A DNA stretch of 52,467 nucleotides. Source: a virus. The notes under the pieces were generated by a model. It saw only the letters and a list, made by a program, of their open reading frames with translations. It had not been told where the DNA came from and searched no databases. Below, piece after piece: positions 1 to 9,431 of the stretch; the stretch's first letter is position 1; each line of letters starts with the position of its first letter. Both the position numbers and the translations under genes were made by a program. Where the stretch lies: positions 1 through 52,467 of the IMG/VR virus record IMGVR_UViG_3300017741_002088; one strand, given 5' to 3'.

Positions 1-2745
1 GATCCGAAACAGGTCGAAGTTCAAATTATGAGGGATGGTACATCAGATGGTTCTGGTAACTTTACTGTCAGTATCCCATCGGCATATGCACTTGATAATG
101 CAGGCGACTGGTTATTCTTTGTAGATTCTGCTGGAGGTGGATTGATTGACAACTCTACTCTTAGCGGTTTGACAACAGGTTCAAATACAACAACTGTAAC
201 AGGATTACCAGCAAACAGACCAGTCAAAGCATATGTTTATGGTTCTACCACATCCCCTGTCGTTCGTGCAAAAACTATTGTATCAAATGTGACAGTGACT
301 ACTTCTGTTGTAACAGATCCTATCAGCGGTGAAAAATATATTCCGCTGGGTAAACCAGATATTAGATCGATTGCTGAAGTTCGCGATACGAATTCAACTG
401 GTGCAGATATTGCTTACAAATTCAAACTTGACAATGGCCAACGTGATAACTTCTATGGTCATGGTCGTATGGTACTCAATTCTGGTCAATCAGCACCTTC
501 GGGTAATGTTTTTGTAAAGTTTGATCACTTCAATCATGGTAATGGTAACTTCTTTTCAGCAAGTTCTTACACAGGGGTTGTAAACTACAAAGACATTCCA
601 TATCATGTTCTTAAAACAGGTTTGCGGATTAATCTACGAGACGTCCTTGATTTCCGTCCAGTTATGGATACAACAATCAATACGTTCAGCGAAGCAGATA
701 TTGCATATCTTCCGCAACCATCTGACTTAATTACGTCGGATAATACTTACTATCTCCCTCGTACATATAAACTTGTGATCGATAAAGACGCTAATCTAAA
801 CGTGATCAATGGTGATGCTGGGTTCTATCCGGAACCACCACAAAAATCAGAAAACACTTTACCACTTTACAACTTCCGACTTGGTGGTAACACATTAGAC
901 GACTCTGATGTATCAGTTCAAAAAATTGAACATCGTCGTTATACAATGCAAGATATTGGACATCTAGAAAAAAGAATTAACAATCTAGAAGAATTAACTT
1001 CTTTGTCTATGCTCGAACTAGGAACTAATAACTTTGAAGTCTTAGATAGCGCAGGATTGAATCGTACTAAGTCAGGATTCTTTGTAGATAACTTTACATC
1101 ACACATCTTATCAGCAACAGAGCAAAATGATTATCGCGCTGCTATTGATCCGACTGTTGGGTTGATTCGTCCTACATTTACTGATGACAACATTCGTATG
1201 ATTTTTGACTCTGATAATTCAACAAGTGTTGTGAGAAAAGGTGATAACATCTACGTCGCGCACACTGAAGTTGATTTCATGAACAACCCATTTGCCACAA
1301 AGAAAGTAAAGATTAATCCTTTCACCTCATCAGTATATGAGGGTTCACTTGTTCTTTCACCTGCTTCTGATGAATGGCATGATAAGAACGTTGGAAGTAG
1401 AACAGTCATTGATGGTGGTTCAAAACTTAGTACAGTTCGTGCATACAACTGGGATAACTGGTCATGGAACTGGGGCGGTAAAGACATCGAAGACTTGAAA
1501 GTCGGTGATGGTACTAACACAATCAGTAAGACTAGCGGAAGAACTACTACTAATTCTGTGAACAAAATTGTATCAGAATCAGTTGTTGAAGAAGTTATTG
1601 GCGAAAGAATTTTGCAAATTGCGATCCTACCATTTATTAGGTCTAGAATCGTAAGAATTAAGGCAAGAGGACTTCGCCCGAATTCAAATGTGTTCTTATT
1701 CATGGACAATAAAAACATGAAAGACTTTGTTCGTGAACAAGCATTTAAGAGATATTCAAAGGACACTAAAGATTTTGGTAACACATTACGAGGAAAAACT
1801 TCCCACAAAGATGGTTCTACTGCATTGACAACAGACGCATCTGGTAAAGTTGATATTTCATTCCAAGTTCCTAACAATAGCACGTTCAGGTTTAGAGCGG
1901 GAACTAAAGAAATAAAACTTATGGATATTGATGTGAACCGTGAAGAATTGTCAGGTACGATTGCAAGAGCAATATATACTGCTCAAGGTTTCCTCGATAC
2001 CGTTCATCAAGATATTAGGTCTACTCGTGTTCTTGAAGTAGAGGGTAAAAAATCAACAACAGTTCGTGCAGTGTCATATAATAATGACGGTGGCGGTGAT
2101 GGTGGCGGCACAGGCGGTGGCGTCAGTTGGTTGAATCCTGATGAACATGAAGAAAAATTTGGTACAAGAAATAATAACAGACAAGGTCATAACCTTGGAG
2201 CGATGGGACTTGGTTGGCCAGATGAACTATCTCACCCACCAACCCAAAGTGATCCTGGTCCATCTTCTAAAATTATTTGTACAGCACTTCACCAAATGGG
2301 TCTACTCCCATATGATATCTTTGCCGCTGACCAAGAGTATGGTCGGAAACTTGCAGTAACAGATCCTGATATTGTTGAAGGATATCATTTGTGGGCACAA
2401 ATTGTAGTAGATTGGATGAATGGCGTTGAAGATGCACCAAATATTATGCCATGGGTCAAAGATGATGCTGAACGTATCGAACGCACAAGTCAGTGGGCAG
2501 TAAGATGGGCGCAAGCAATCGCAACTCCATGGGCAGTTCAAATGGCACATGAAATGGGAATACGAGAAAAAGGCAGCAAACTTGGTAAATTCTTGATGAT
2601 GGTTGGTTATCCAATATCTAAGATGGTTGCTAAAACAGGCAAACCGAATCCAGTAAGCATGCTTGCAATATTTGCAGTTCTTCGCTTAATCGTCTCCCTC
2701 AATATGAAGAATAAATACATCGATAATACAGTGGAGCAGAAATAA
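1..2745 (+). CDS. Tail/baseplate structural protein, 5' partial
   Basis: The frame is open to the left edge, so the protein begins outside the window; 914 codons are visible. The middle part (around PFIRSR and RGLRPNSNVFLFMD, near residue 560) resembles the large tail-fibre/baseplate-type structural proteins of marine T4-like phages. A Gly/Asp-rich linker (GGGDGGGTGGG, about 2089-2124) then leads to a separate helical C-terminal domain of about 200 residues with WAQIVVDWMNG and ICTALHQMGLLP. In related phages I recall the segment after the linker being followed directly by a DPLAQ-type domain, which here begins the next gene. Stop and next start share one base (TAATG), implying translational coupling and late co-expression. 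The exact tail component is inferred. Confidence 0.7.
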   Translation, partial: DPKQVEVQIMRDGTSDGSGNFTVSIPSAYALDNAGDWLFFVDSAGGGLIDNSTLSGLTTGSNTTTVTGLPANRPVKAYVYGSTTSPVVRAKTIVSNVTVTTSVVTDPISGEKYIPLGKPDIRSIAEVRDTNSTGADIAYKFKLDNGQRDNFYGHGRMVLNSGQSAPSGNVFVKFDHFNHGNGNFFSASSYTGVVNYKDIPYHVLKTGLRINLRDVLDFRPVMDTTINTFSEADIAYLPQPSDLITSDNTYYLPRTYKLVIDKDANLNVINGDAGFYPEPPQKSENTLPLYNFRLGGNTLDDSDVSVQKIEHRRYTMQDIGHLEKRINNLEELTSLSMLELGTNNFEVLDSAGLNRTKSGFFVDNFTSHILSATEQNDYRAAIDPTVGLIRPTFTDDNIRMIFDSDNSTSVVRKGDNIYVAHTEVDFMNNPFATKKVKINPFTSSVYEGSLVLSPASDEWHDKNVGSRTVIDGGSKLSTVRAYNWDNWSWNWGGKDIEDLKVGDGTNTISKTSGRTTTNSVNKIVSESVVEEVIGERILQIAILPFIRSRIVRIKARGLRPNSNVFLFMDNKNMKDFVREQAFKRYSKDTKDFGNTLRGKTSHKDGSTALTTDASGKVDISFQVPNNSTFRFRAGTKEIKLMDIDVNREELSGTIARAIYTAQGFLDTVHQDIRSTRVLEVEGKKSTTVRAVSYNNDGGGDGGGTGGGVSWLNPDEHEEKFGTRNNNRQGHNLGAMGLGWPDELSHPPTQSDPGPSSKIICTALHQMGLLPYDIFAADQEYGRKLAVTDPDIVEGYHLWAQIVVDWMNGVEDAPNIMPWVKDDAERIERTSQWAVRWAQAIATPWAVQMAHEMGIREKGSKLGKFLMMVGYPISKMVAKTGKPNPVSMLAIFAVLRLIVSLNMKNKYIDNTVEQK

Positions 2746-4334
2746 TGTCGACAAATAGTTTAGGTTACAAGGTTGGAAAAAATCCACTCGCTCAGTCATT
2801 TTATATCGATGAACCGACTGGATTGTTTTTAACAAAGGTTGATTTGTATTTCGCATCAACATTCAATCCGACTGCAAACCTTCAGTTGCCTGTTTCATTA
2901 CACCTCAGACCAATGGTAAATGGTGTTCCCTCCGATACTGTTATCATTCCTGGTTCAACTGTGTATGTTGCGCACAACTCTGTATCAACCTCAGCGACTG
3001 CTACATCACCAACATCGTTTGAGTTTGAAGAACCAATTTATCTTCAGGGATTGAGTGATTATGCAATAGTTGTATATGCTGAAACTCCTGAATATGAGAT
3101 ATGGATATCAGAAATAGATGAGCAAATCATTGGTTCAGCGTCAGCACGTGTAAATAGAAACCCAAATCTTGGTTCTTTATTTTACTCTCAAAATGGTGCA
3201 ACATTTAGCGCAAACCAAAAGCAAGACCTAAAATTTAATTTGTATCGCGCAAAATTTGACACAACAGTAGCAGGAACTGCTTTAATTGAAAATGCGTCTG
3301 TTCCTCGTAAACTTTTGAATGATAACTCTATTCAAACATTTGCTGGTGATTCATCAGTTCGTGTGAGAAGTACAAATCATGGTTTACAAGTAAATGATAC
3401 TGTTTCAATTGAAAATGCAATTGCTGTGGGTGGATTAACTCCAGCACAATTAAATACAGATCACACTATAACAAAAATTGATCTTGGTGGGTTTGAATTT
3501 AAACCAGCAAATGCTCTTGCTGACTCTGATGCAGTCGGTGGTGGATCAAATATCTTAGCGACGCAAAACTTAGCATATTCAATTATGTATCCGAATATCG
3601 CTTCGATTAAACCTGTTGGGACTTCAATGTTTGCTTCATTCAAAGGAACTTCTGGTAAGTCTATGGCAGGAACAGAAACACCATACACAGTAGATGCAGA
3701 CTATTCACCTATCCTTTTGAATAAAAATAACGTTTCACTTGATCACAATTATGTGGTTGCTGCTGACTCTATTGCAGATGCTGAAATTTCTATCGGTGCA
3801 AAAACAGCAATGTTTAAATTTGACATGTCAACGACGAATGAATTCGTTTCACCTATGATTGACTTACAAAGAACATCTATAACAGTAGTCGATAACATTA
3901 TCGATAATCAAGACAGTGCTGCTACTCTAGGATTTAACGTGCCACTTCGATATGTTTCTGAAAATGAACCAACGAGTGGATCAAGTGCAGCAAAACATAT
4001 CACGAGCAGTGTTCAATTAGGAACTGAGGCAGTTGGATTAAAAGTTTTGATCACTGCGCATCGTCCTAAAGAAGCAGACTTCGATGTTTATTTTAGAACA
4101 GGCGTTGACGGTGATATCTTAAACACCGTGAGATACCAACTTGCTTCAAAAGAAGCAAACCTACCATCAGATCAAAACACGAATATTTACCGTGAGTATG
4201 AATATCTTATCGGTGGGCGAGGCGGTACTCTTCCTGCATTCACGCAGTTTCAATTGAAGATTGTTTTCAGGTCTACAAACTCAGCAAGGGTTCCAATCAT
4301 AAAAGATCTAAGAGCAATTGCGCTTGGCGTTTAA
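2745..4334 (+). CDS. Tail structural protein (DPLAQ-type second half)
   Basis: A 529-residue beta-rich protein starting at the ATG that overlaps the previous stop. The N-terminus (KNPLAQSFYIDEPTGLFLTK) and the block around residues 105-165 (YEIWISEIDEQIIGSASA, then KQDLKFNLYRAKF) match a domain known in large tail/baseplate proteins of marine T4-like phages. The end (PAFTQFQLKIVFRS, then VPIIKDLRAIAL) is the usual C-terminus of that protein. Here it is a separate cistron from the upstream half, so the tail protein looks split. Presumed virion component; position in the tail not determined. Confidence 0.7.
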   Translation: MSTNSLGYKVGKNPLAQSFYIDEPTGLFLTKVDLYFASTFNPTANLQLPVSLHLRPMVNGVPSDTVIIPGSTVYVAHNSVSTSATATSPTSFEFEEPIYLQGLSDYAIVVYAETPEYEIWISEIDEQIIGSASARVNRNPNLGSLFYSQNGATFSANQKQDLKFNLYRAKFDTTVAGTALIENASVPRKLLNDNSIQTFAGDSSVRVRSTNHGLQVNDTVSIENAIAVGGLTPAQLNTDHTITKIDLGGFEFKPANALADSDAVGGGSNILATQNLAYSIMYPNIASIKPVGTSMFASFKGTSGKSMAGTETPYTVDADYSPILLNKNNVSLDHNYVVAADSIADAEISIGAKTAMFKFDMSTTNEFVSPMIDLQRTSITVVDNIIDNQDSAATLGFNVPLRYVSENEPTSGSSAAKHITSSVQLGTEAVGLKVLITAHRPKEADFDVYFRTGVDGDILNTVRYQLASKEANLPSDQNTNIYREYEYLIGGRGGTLPAFTQFQLKIVFRSTNSARVPIIKDLRAIALGV

Positions 4335-4335
4335 A

Positions 4336-4536
4336 ATGAAAAAACAAGTTGAGGGTCATCCTGGTTTAGTAAAAGACATATCTACAGGAGTCGTTTTGAA
4401 TATGAATCGTTCTGAAATTGAATCGGCGAAGGCGAGGAAAAAGGCGAGAAAAGAACAAGAACAAGAATTGAGTGATCTCAAAAAAGAAATGGGTGACCTC
4501 AAAGATATGATGAAACGAATCTTAGAGAAGTTGTAA
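4336..4536 (+). CDS. Small coiled-coil protein in tail cluster
   Basis: A 66-residue charged protein. The ATG at 4336 is preferred over one 18 bases upstream because it lies just after the previous stop. Residues 1-20 carry a GHPGLVKDISTGVVLN segment that I associate with small conserved proteins in marine T4-like tail clusters. Residues 30-66 are a Lys/Glu-rich helix with heptad-like spacing, probably a coiled coil. Its stop overlaps the next start (TAATG). Function unknown; a structural or assembly role is inferred only from position. Confidence 0.65.
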   Translation: MKKQVEGHPGLVKDISTGVVLNMNRSEIESAKARKKARKEQEQELSDLKKEMGDLKDMMKRILEKL

Positions 4537-5351
4537 TGGCCAGAAAAGTCAACGTTCAAAATTCAAATACGATCCAAGCATGGATGCAAAAAATCAACCA
4601 GATGCAAGAGTATCTGGGTGACATCGATGATTTGAAAGACTCAACGTTTTCTAATAATGATCAAAGTGCAGTTGATGCACTAGATTTTTTGGGACGACTC
4701 ATACCTAAAATCAATCAGCAATTATTTAATGCGTCCGCACCGATTACAATAACTGCAAACATATTAGCAGATTCTGCTGTATTTGATTTTATGACTCTAA
4801 AGAGTTTGTTGAACCATGATTCCGCGATGCCAGATAGTAGTGTCCATGGAATGTATTTTCTTGGTGACTCCCCTGGAACTGCAGAATTTGATTTCAATGG
4901 AGATAGTATCTCGTTTGGTAATGCTACTGTAACAAATAATCTTACATTCGATTCATTTGGCCAATCTGTTATAATCAATAAACTGACTGTCATGGACAGT
5001 GGGTTGATTGGTAGAATAACTGTTGATTCTTCTTCTACGATTGGTTTCGGCAACGTGACAATGATTGCTAGTGATGGATTAGAAGTAGACAGCGCATTAG
5101 TTTTAAATAAACTTAACCTTACAAACTTGCTTTGCGATAGCGTTCATGATACAGGGTTTAATGCAAACAAAGCATCAATTCCCAATCTAGTCCTAGATAG
5201 TGGTGTTGGAACAATAACATTTTCAGATAGTTCTTCATTAGTATTTACTGGACTGAAATCATTTTTATTAACAGATTCACTGGGGTATGATTCAGTCGGA
5301 CAAGGTGATTCTGGCGTTATATATTTTGCAGCGCATCAATTATTGATATAA
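4536..5351 (+). CDS. Asp-Ser-rich tail fibre-like protein
   Basis: A 271-residue protein. Residues 1-65 are helical, with motifs shared with the next gene (MARK start, YLGDIDDLKDS). The rest is a repetitive beta-type region with recurrent DS and short hydrophobic strands (NKLTVMDSGLIGRITVDSS), the pattern of trimeric phage fibre shafts. The shared N-terminus with the 5362 gene suggests the two are paralogues or partners in one fibre. Late structural protein by context; receptor role is inferred. Confidence 0.6.
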   Translation: MARKVNVQNSNTIQAWMQKINQMQEYLGDIDDLKDSTFSNNDQSAVDALDFLGRLIPKINQQLFNASAPITITANILADSAVFDFMTLKSLLNHDSAMPDSSVHGMYFLGDSPGTAEFDFNGDSISFGNATVTNNLTFDSFGQSVIINKLTVMDSGLIGRITVDSSSTIGFGNVTMIASDGLEVDSALVLNKLNLTNLLCDSVHDTGFNANKASIPNLVLDSGVGTITFSDSSSLVFTGLKSFLLTDSLGYDSVGQGDSGVIYFAAHQLLI

Positions 5352-5361
5352 AGAGGAAGAT

Positions 5362-6033
5362 ATGGCACGTAAAATTCTTATAGACTTAGTTGATGCAGTC
5401 GGCACATTTGTCTCTAAAACAAACACATTATCAGATTATTTCGGAGACTTAGATAATCTTGACAGTTCATTTATTCATGCTGATTCCAGTATTGTTTCAG
5501 CACTGAATAGACTCAGCGATCAATATGACTCAATCAGCAATAGATTATTTGGTCAACCTCCAGGAAACTTATTGGTAACAGGATTGACTGGGGATAGTGG
5601 AGTGTTCAACACATTGCGTGTTGGTAAATTAACTGCTGACTCTGCAACGATCGATAGTGCTACAATTGGAAACTTACATGTTTCTGGTACATTCACTGCT
5701 GATAGTGCAAGGTTTGATCAAATTTATGTCGATAGTATCGCAGTCAGTAATGGTGCAGCACTTTATATTGACAGTGCAGTTATCAATTCAAAAGTAAATA
5801 TCACAAACCTAACAATTGATTCAGCGACAATCAAGACTCTATCGGTGGGTGAAGTTATCGCTGACAGTGCGACAATAGACTCGGCGACTATCACAGATTT
5901 GACTGTAACGTCATTAACAATAGATGGAATCGAACTTGATAATGTCAAACGATTTACTGTAAAAGAAGAATCAGGAACGATAGTTTTAGATGGTTACTTC
6001 TTATCTACAGCGGATTCTGCGCAGGTGGCATAA
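5362..6033 (+). CDS. DSAT-repeat tail fibre-like protein
   Basis: A 223-residue protein with a clear SD (AGAGGAAG) before the ATG. The N-terminus (residues 1-70, SDYFGDLDNLDSSF) parallels the preceding gene. Residues 90-190 are a regular series built on ADSATIDSATIGNLHVSG with strand-turn periodicity, consistent with a beta-helical fibre shaft. The C-terminal segment is acidic. It lies in the late tail cluster and its stop overlaps the next start. The exact fibre role is not known. Confidence 0.6.
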   Translation: MARKILIDLVDAVGTFVSKTNTLSDYFGDLDNLDSSFIHADSSIVSALNRLSDQYDSISNRLFGQPPGNLLVTGLTGDSGVFNTLRVGKLTADSATIDSATIGNLHVSGTFTADSARFDQIYVDSIAVSNGAALYIDSAVINSKVNITNLTIDSATIKTLSVGEVIADSATIDSATITDLTVTSLTIDGIELDNVKRFTVKEESGTIVLDGYFLSTADSAQVA

Positions 6034-6983
6034 TGACACTTTATAGACCTATAGTATCAGACGGAAGCAGAAGAATAAAAGAGTGTACATCTTCAACACT
6101 CAATGCTATGTACAAACGCATAGCATATCTTTATGTTCAAAATCCTTCTGTTATTTTAAGTGTTGTCGCTTCTGGTGGTAATATATCACCAACTATGACA
6201 GACACAAGACTTAAATCTGGTACAGCGAAAAGAAACACTTCAGGGAACTGGCCACAGGTGACTTCATTTCCTAGTCAGGCGCAAACAGGTGAACCGCAAA
6301 CTGTAACTCTTACATATGATAAAATTAATCAGACAACATCAAGTCATGCGACAGTACCAACATATAATTTAAAACCTGTTCGAACAGATGCATCAGGTGT
6401 TAGAGAAATGACTTTCACTGATGTGATCGATTCATTTATTAGTCCAGTTGTGAGCAATATTGTTACTGGTACAACTGACACTTTGGCAGGAGGTGCATAC
6501 TTTATTAGCACAAACACCTCAATATCGAATTGTACAAATTTAGGAACAGTTTATACAGACACTCGAGCAAACGTTTCTGGTTATCTGGCGTCTAACATAG
6601 GTGGGAATAATTCAGTTCAGGATGTTTTCAATTCAACAAACTATCAGTTATTCAGGAATGATGGTGCAGTCGTTGCATATAGAACACCATTGATTATTGA
6701 TGGCACTTCCGGATTGAGACATATGACATTTGCTGAGTTTGATGCATTTTTCCAACCTTTGATTCAAGCATACATTTTTAATCAAGGCGGGAACACACTC
6801 AGATACAATGTAGATGGTAATGGCGTCACAAAAGGAACAGCAATAGTCAATAATGTTCTTACAGGCGGTAATGGAAACTATACTACATACAAAGCATCAG
6901 CAAACGACTATCGTGCGCAAGAATTTCCTAACGGATCAAACTCAGTTGCTAACACATACAGATTAAAGGTGGAAAGAACTTAA
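6033..6983 (+). CDS. Virion structural protein, fibre/appendage type
   Basis: A 316-residue Thr/Ser/Asn-rich protein beginning at a TAATG junction. Two similar halves can be seen: TDASGVREMTFTDVIDSFISPVV near residue 120 and IDGTSGLRHMTFAEFDAFFQPLI near residue 228. An internal duplication is therefore likely. No catalytic motif was found. Position between fibre-like genes suggests a tail appendage or fibre-attachment component; that is inference. Confidence 0.55.
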   Translation: MTLYRPIVSDGSRRIKECTSSTLNAMYKRIAYLYVQNPSVILSVVASGGNISPTMTDTRLKSGTAKRNTSGNWPQVTSFPSQAQTGEPQTVTLTYDKINQTTSSHATVPTYNLKPVRTDASGVREMTFTDVIDSFISPVVSNIVTGTTDTLAGGAYFISTNTSISNCTNLGTVYTDTRANVSGYLASNIGGNNSVQDVFNSTNYQLFRNDGAVVAYRTPLIIDGTSGLRHMTFAEFDAFFQPLIQAYIFNQGGNTLRYNVDGNGVTKGTAIVNNVLTGGNGNYTTYKASANDYRAQEFPNGSNSVANTYRLKVERT

Positions 6984-6985
6984 TT

Positions 6986-7501
6986 ATGGATAATCATGTA
7001 TTCGTTGATGCTTATTTCACTAACAATGAAAGAAGCGTTGTAGAGACAATTTGGTATTCGGAAAGCGAAGATGTTTACAGATCTCATTCTATTGTTGCTG
7101 AAGAAAGTGAAGCAGATTGGATCAAACTATTAGAAACAGTTTCGTTGGATGATTTACACGAACGAACTTATAAAAAGATCGCAGAAGCAAACGAAGAATA
7201 TAAAGAAACTCTAATTGACATTGCAAATAACGATGGTAATGGATGGATCGCCTATAAAGACGACATAAACAGGGATGCTTTAAAAGTGCTCATGAACGTT
7301 ATTTTCGATGAAAACTTATCTGAATCAGATGGTGATGCTAATAAAGAAAAACTGTTTTTGTATAAAATGGAATTCTTTGAAAGAGATTTTGTTAAGAAGT
7401 CAACCAACAAAGAACTGAAACGAAATCTCAGAAAAGCAAAGTCTATGATCGAAGCAACGCAAATTGCTTGTCTTTTATATAATGAATCAGAGTTTTCGTA
7501 A
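6986..7501 (+). CDS. Conserved-looking hypothetical protein closing the left tail cluster
   Basis: A 171-residue acidic, mostly helical protein without signal peptide or membrane segment. It is rich in Glu, Asp and Lys (a DDINRDALKVLMNVIFDENL helix near residue 90). Its last 15 bases overlap the end of the convergent radical SAM gene, so this junction marks the edge of the reverse-strand island. I do not recognise the family. Possible roles include a tail assembly chaperone, but nothing in the sequence shows this. Confidence 0.55.
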   Translation: MDNHVFVDAYFTNNERSVVETIWYSESEDVYRSHSIVAEESEADWIKLLETVSLDDLHERTYKKIAEANEEYKETLIDIANNDGNGWIAYKDDINRDALKVLMNVIFDENLSESDGDANKEKLFLYKMEFFERDFVKKSTNKELKRNLRKAKSMIEATQIACLLYNESEFS

Positions 7502-8674
7502 TTCATTTTTCAATTCTGGAACATGATCTAAAATATCAAACCCTCTAATTTTATTCATCTTATTAGTATAGTTCCAAACATCATATAACCAACTTTTGTA
7601 ACCTTTTTCTTCGTAATAACTTATCGGATCAAAAAAGTTTCTGAATGTGGCACGATCACCATAATAATGTTCTAATGGCATAAGTTTCCATAACTGTTCT
7701 TCAACGACTTCTTCAGGCAAATATAAAGGAGAACACCAAGATGGGTGGTGAACAATATTGTGACATTGCATCCATCTTGTGTATGGTTTGTCATGAAAAT
7801 ATTCAAAGATGCGATCTAAAGACCAAAAATTGTACAACGATATTGTAATCATGATTTGAGATTTTATACCAGTTTCTCCATATAAAATCTCCATATTCTT
7901 TGTTATTTTATCCCAATCACCACCTCTGATCCAATTGTAAATGTTTTCTGTACCATCTACCGAAACCATTGCTCTAAGGTTTTTTAACTTTTTGAAAATG
8001 GGTAAGTGTCTTTTTAGCAATCCTTGCATATTAGTTTGTAAATTGATGGTGCAGTCTGGGTTTGTTTCAGAAGCGACTTTCAAAAATTCAATGTGTTTTT
8101 GATCTGCAAGGGGATCTCCACCTTTCATATAAAAAATGTCTAGGTTAGGAATCAGTTTATTAATTTTCTCAGCGTCTTCTTCTGAGAATCTCCACAACTT
8201 ATGATTTACATGACCAAACTCTTTGTCATATTCTAACCACTGATTAGAATGCCTTCCGCTACACATCACACACATTTGATTACATATGTTTGATGCAGCA
8301 ATTTCCAAGAAACGGATTTTATTTTCACCACCACGTTCCCATTTCCAATCATATGTTCCTTTTTTTAAATTTGATCTATACGATTCAAATACAGTATTGT
8401 TACTTCTTTTTGCTGAACCAAAGCATGTGCTGCATGGATAAAAGTTTCCTTGTTCACCTTTATCATATGCATCCCAAACATCCTGATACTCTTCCACCCA
8501 CCACTTTTGAAGATCATCGATGTCAGATATATTCATTGCGGGTTTGAGTCTATTGCCGTTTCGACCAAAATTTCTCATTCTTGAATTGTCTTGGCAACAA
8601 AAGGTTATATTACCTGTGTTGGGTTCTATAGTAATTCCATGAAACGGAATGTAACAATTTTTATCTAAGTCCAA
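7487..8674 (-). CDS. Radical SAM protein (twitch/SPASM-like)
   Basis: A 395-residue protein. The radical SAM cluster motif CxxxCxxC is C131, C135, C138 (CNQMCVMC), followed by a GGDPL motif near residue 186 in the place of the usual GGEPL, which contacts SAM. Further cysteines at C7, C26, C27, C81 and C84 could ligand an auxiliary cluster; the CxxC pair at 81/84 is suggestive. It starts at TTG with an AAGGAA SD and overlaps the end of the upstream glycosyltransferase by 14 bases, as last gene of a reverse operon. The substrate is unknown. Its company (three glycosyltransferase-like proteins and a methyltransferase) suggests modification of a surface glycan, a tail protein or DNA. Confidence 0.8.
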   Translation of the reverse strand: MDLDKNCYIPFHGITIEPNTGNITFCCQDNSRMRNFGRNGNRLKPAMNISDIDDLQKWWVEEYQDVWDAYDKGEQGNFYPCSTCFGSAKRSNNTVFESYRSNLKKGTYDWKWERGGENKIRFLEIAASNICNQMCVMCSGRHSNQWLEYDKEFGHVNHKLWRFSEEDAEKINKLIPNLDIFYMKGGDPLADQKHIEFLKVASETNPDCTINLQTNMQGLLKRHLPIFKKLKNLRAMVSVDGTENIYNWIRGGDWDKITKNMEILYGETGIKSQIMITISLYNFWSLDRIFEYFHDKPYTRWMQCHNIVHHPSWCSPLYLPEEVVEEQLWKLMPLEHYYGDRATFRNFFDPISYYEEKGYKSWLYDVWNYTNKMNKIRGFDILDHVPELKNELRKL

Positions 8675-9431
8675 CTTCGAATTCCTTATTTACTTGATGA
8701 ATGAAATGTGCTCCATCAGTGTATTTTCTGACTTTTGCGTCGAGAATATAATTCCAAGATATACCTATGTCTATCATAGGAATATCATATTTCTCAATTA
8801 TGTAGGAAAAGAATGCCTCATTATTAGGTGTCCAAACTCGGGAAACTTGTTCAGGATATAGGTTATCTTCACATGCCTCTTTATACACCTCAAGGCAACT
8901 TTCGAATCTACCTATCCAATCAAACCTCTTTATAGATTCCTTAGACCCTAACACCACTCCTGTGTTTGCAACCTTCTCAGTTCCTGATAAATCATCAAGT
9001 AAAAGCATAGACTTTTTCAAAGCGCATTTAACCCATACACTCATGGGATGAAAATTATCGTCCTCGAGTTCCCACCTGAAATTTTTCTTATTGAATGCTC
9101 TATGTACATTATAAACACACATCTTAGTTGTATCAAAGTTTTCGAAAATGTTGATGTTAGTTTTTGGGATCACATCAAGATCTAAGTATAACACTTCATC
9201 ATATTCTTGTGAGAGTTCTTGCATCTTTATAAGTTTATAAAACTGAATATCGGCATAGGTTGTAACATCGGGAGTATAAACCATGTAATCAGCATTTGTA
9301 AATTTTGCATAATCACTTTGCCTTTTCTCCAGTTCACCTCTGTGCCTTTTAAATTGACTCTCTTTGTATGGAGTAACAGAATCATGAACTTCTGTTATGT
9401 CGTTCCAGACACTATATACTATTCTTTTCAT
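8661..9431 (-). CDS. Glycosyltransferase-like protein (GT-A, DxD)
   Basis: A 256-residue protein. The start is the ATG at 9431, preceded by a strong AAGGAG; an in-frame codon 21 bases upstream lacks this. The MKRIVYSVW start and the YLDLDVIP motif (DxD, metal and sugar-nucleotide binding) fit a GT-A fold related to GT8/capsular transferases. It resembles the neighbour at 9412-10329, which has MKRLIYSTY and YLDFDVVP, so the two are probably paralogues. It overlaps both neighbours. Donor and acceptor sugars cannot be read from the sequence. Confidence 0.65.
   Translation of the reverse strand: MKRIVYSVWNDITEVHDSVTPYKESQFKRHRGELEKRQSDYAKFTNADYMVYTPDVTTYADIQFYKLIKMQELSQEYDEVLYLDLDVIPKTNINIFENFDTTKMCVYNVHRAFNKKNFRWELEDDNFHPMSVWVKCALKKSMLLLDDLSGTEKVANTGVVLGSKESIKRFDWIGRFESCLEVYKEACEDNLYPEQVSRVWTPNNEAFFSYIIEKYDIPMIDIGISWNYILDAKVRKYTDGAHFIHQVNKEFEVGLR

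Noticed and set aside
1251-1883. 210-codon reverse frame opposite the first tail gene
   Set aside because: Shadow of a real gene: low-complexity hydrophobic translation, no SD, and opposite a convincing structural protein.
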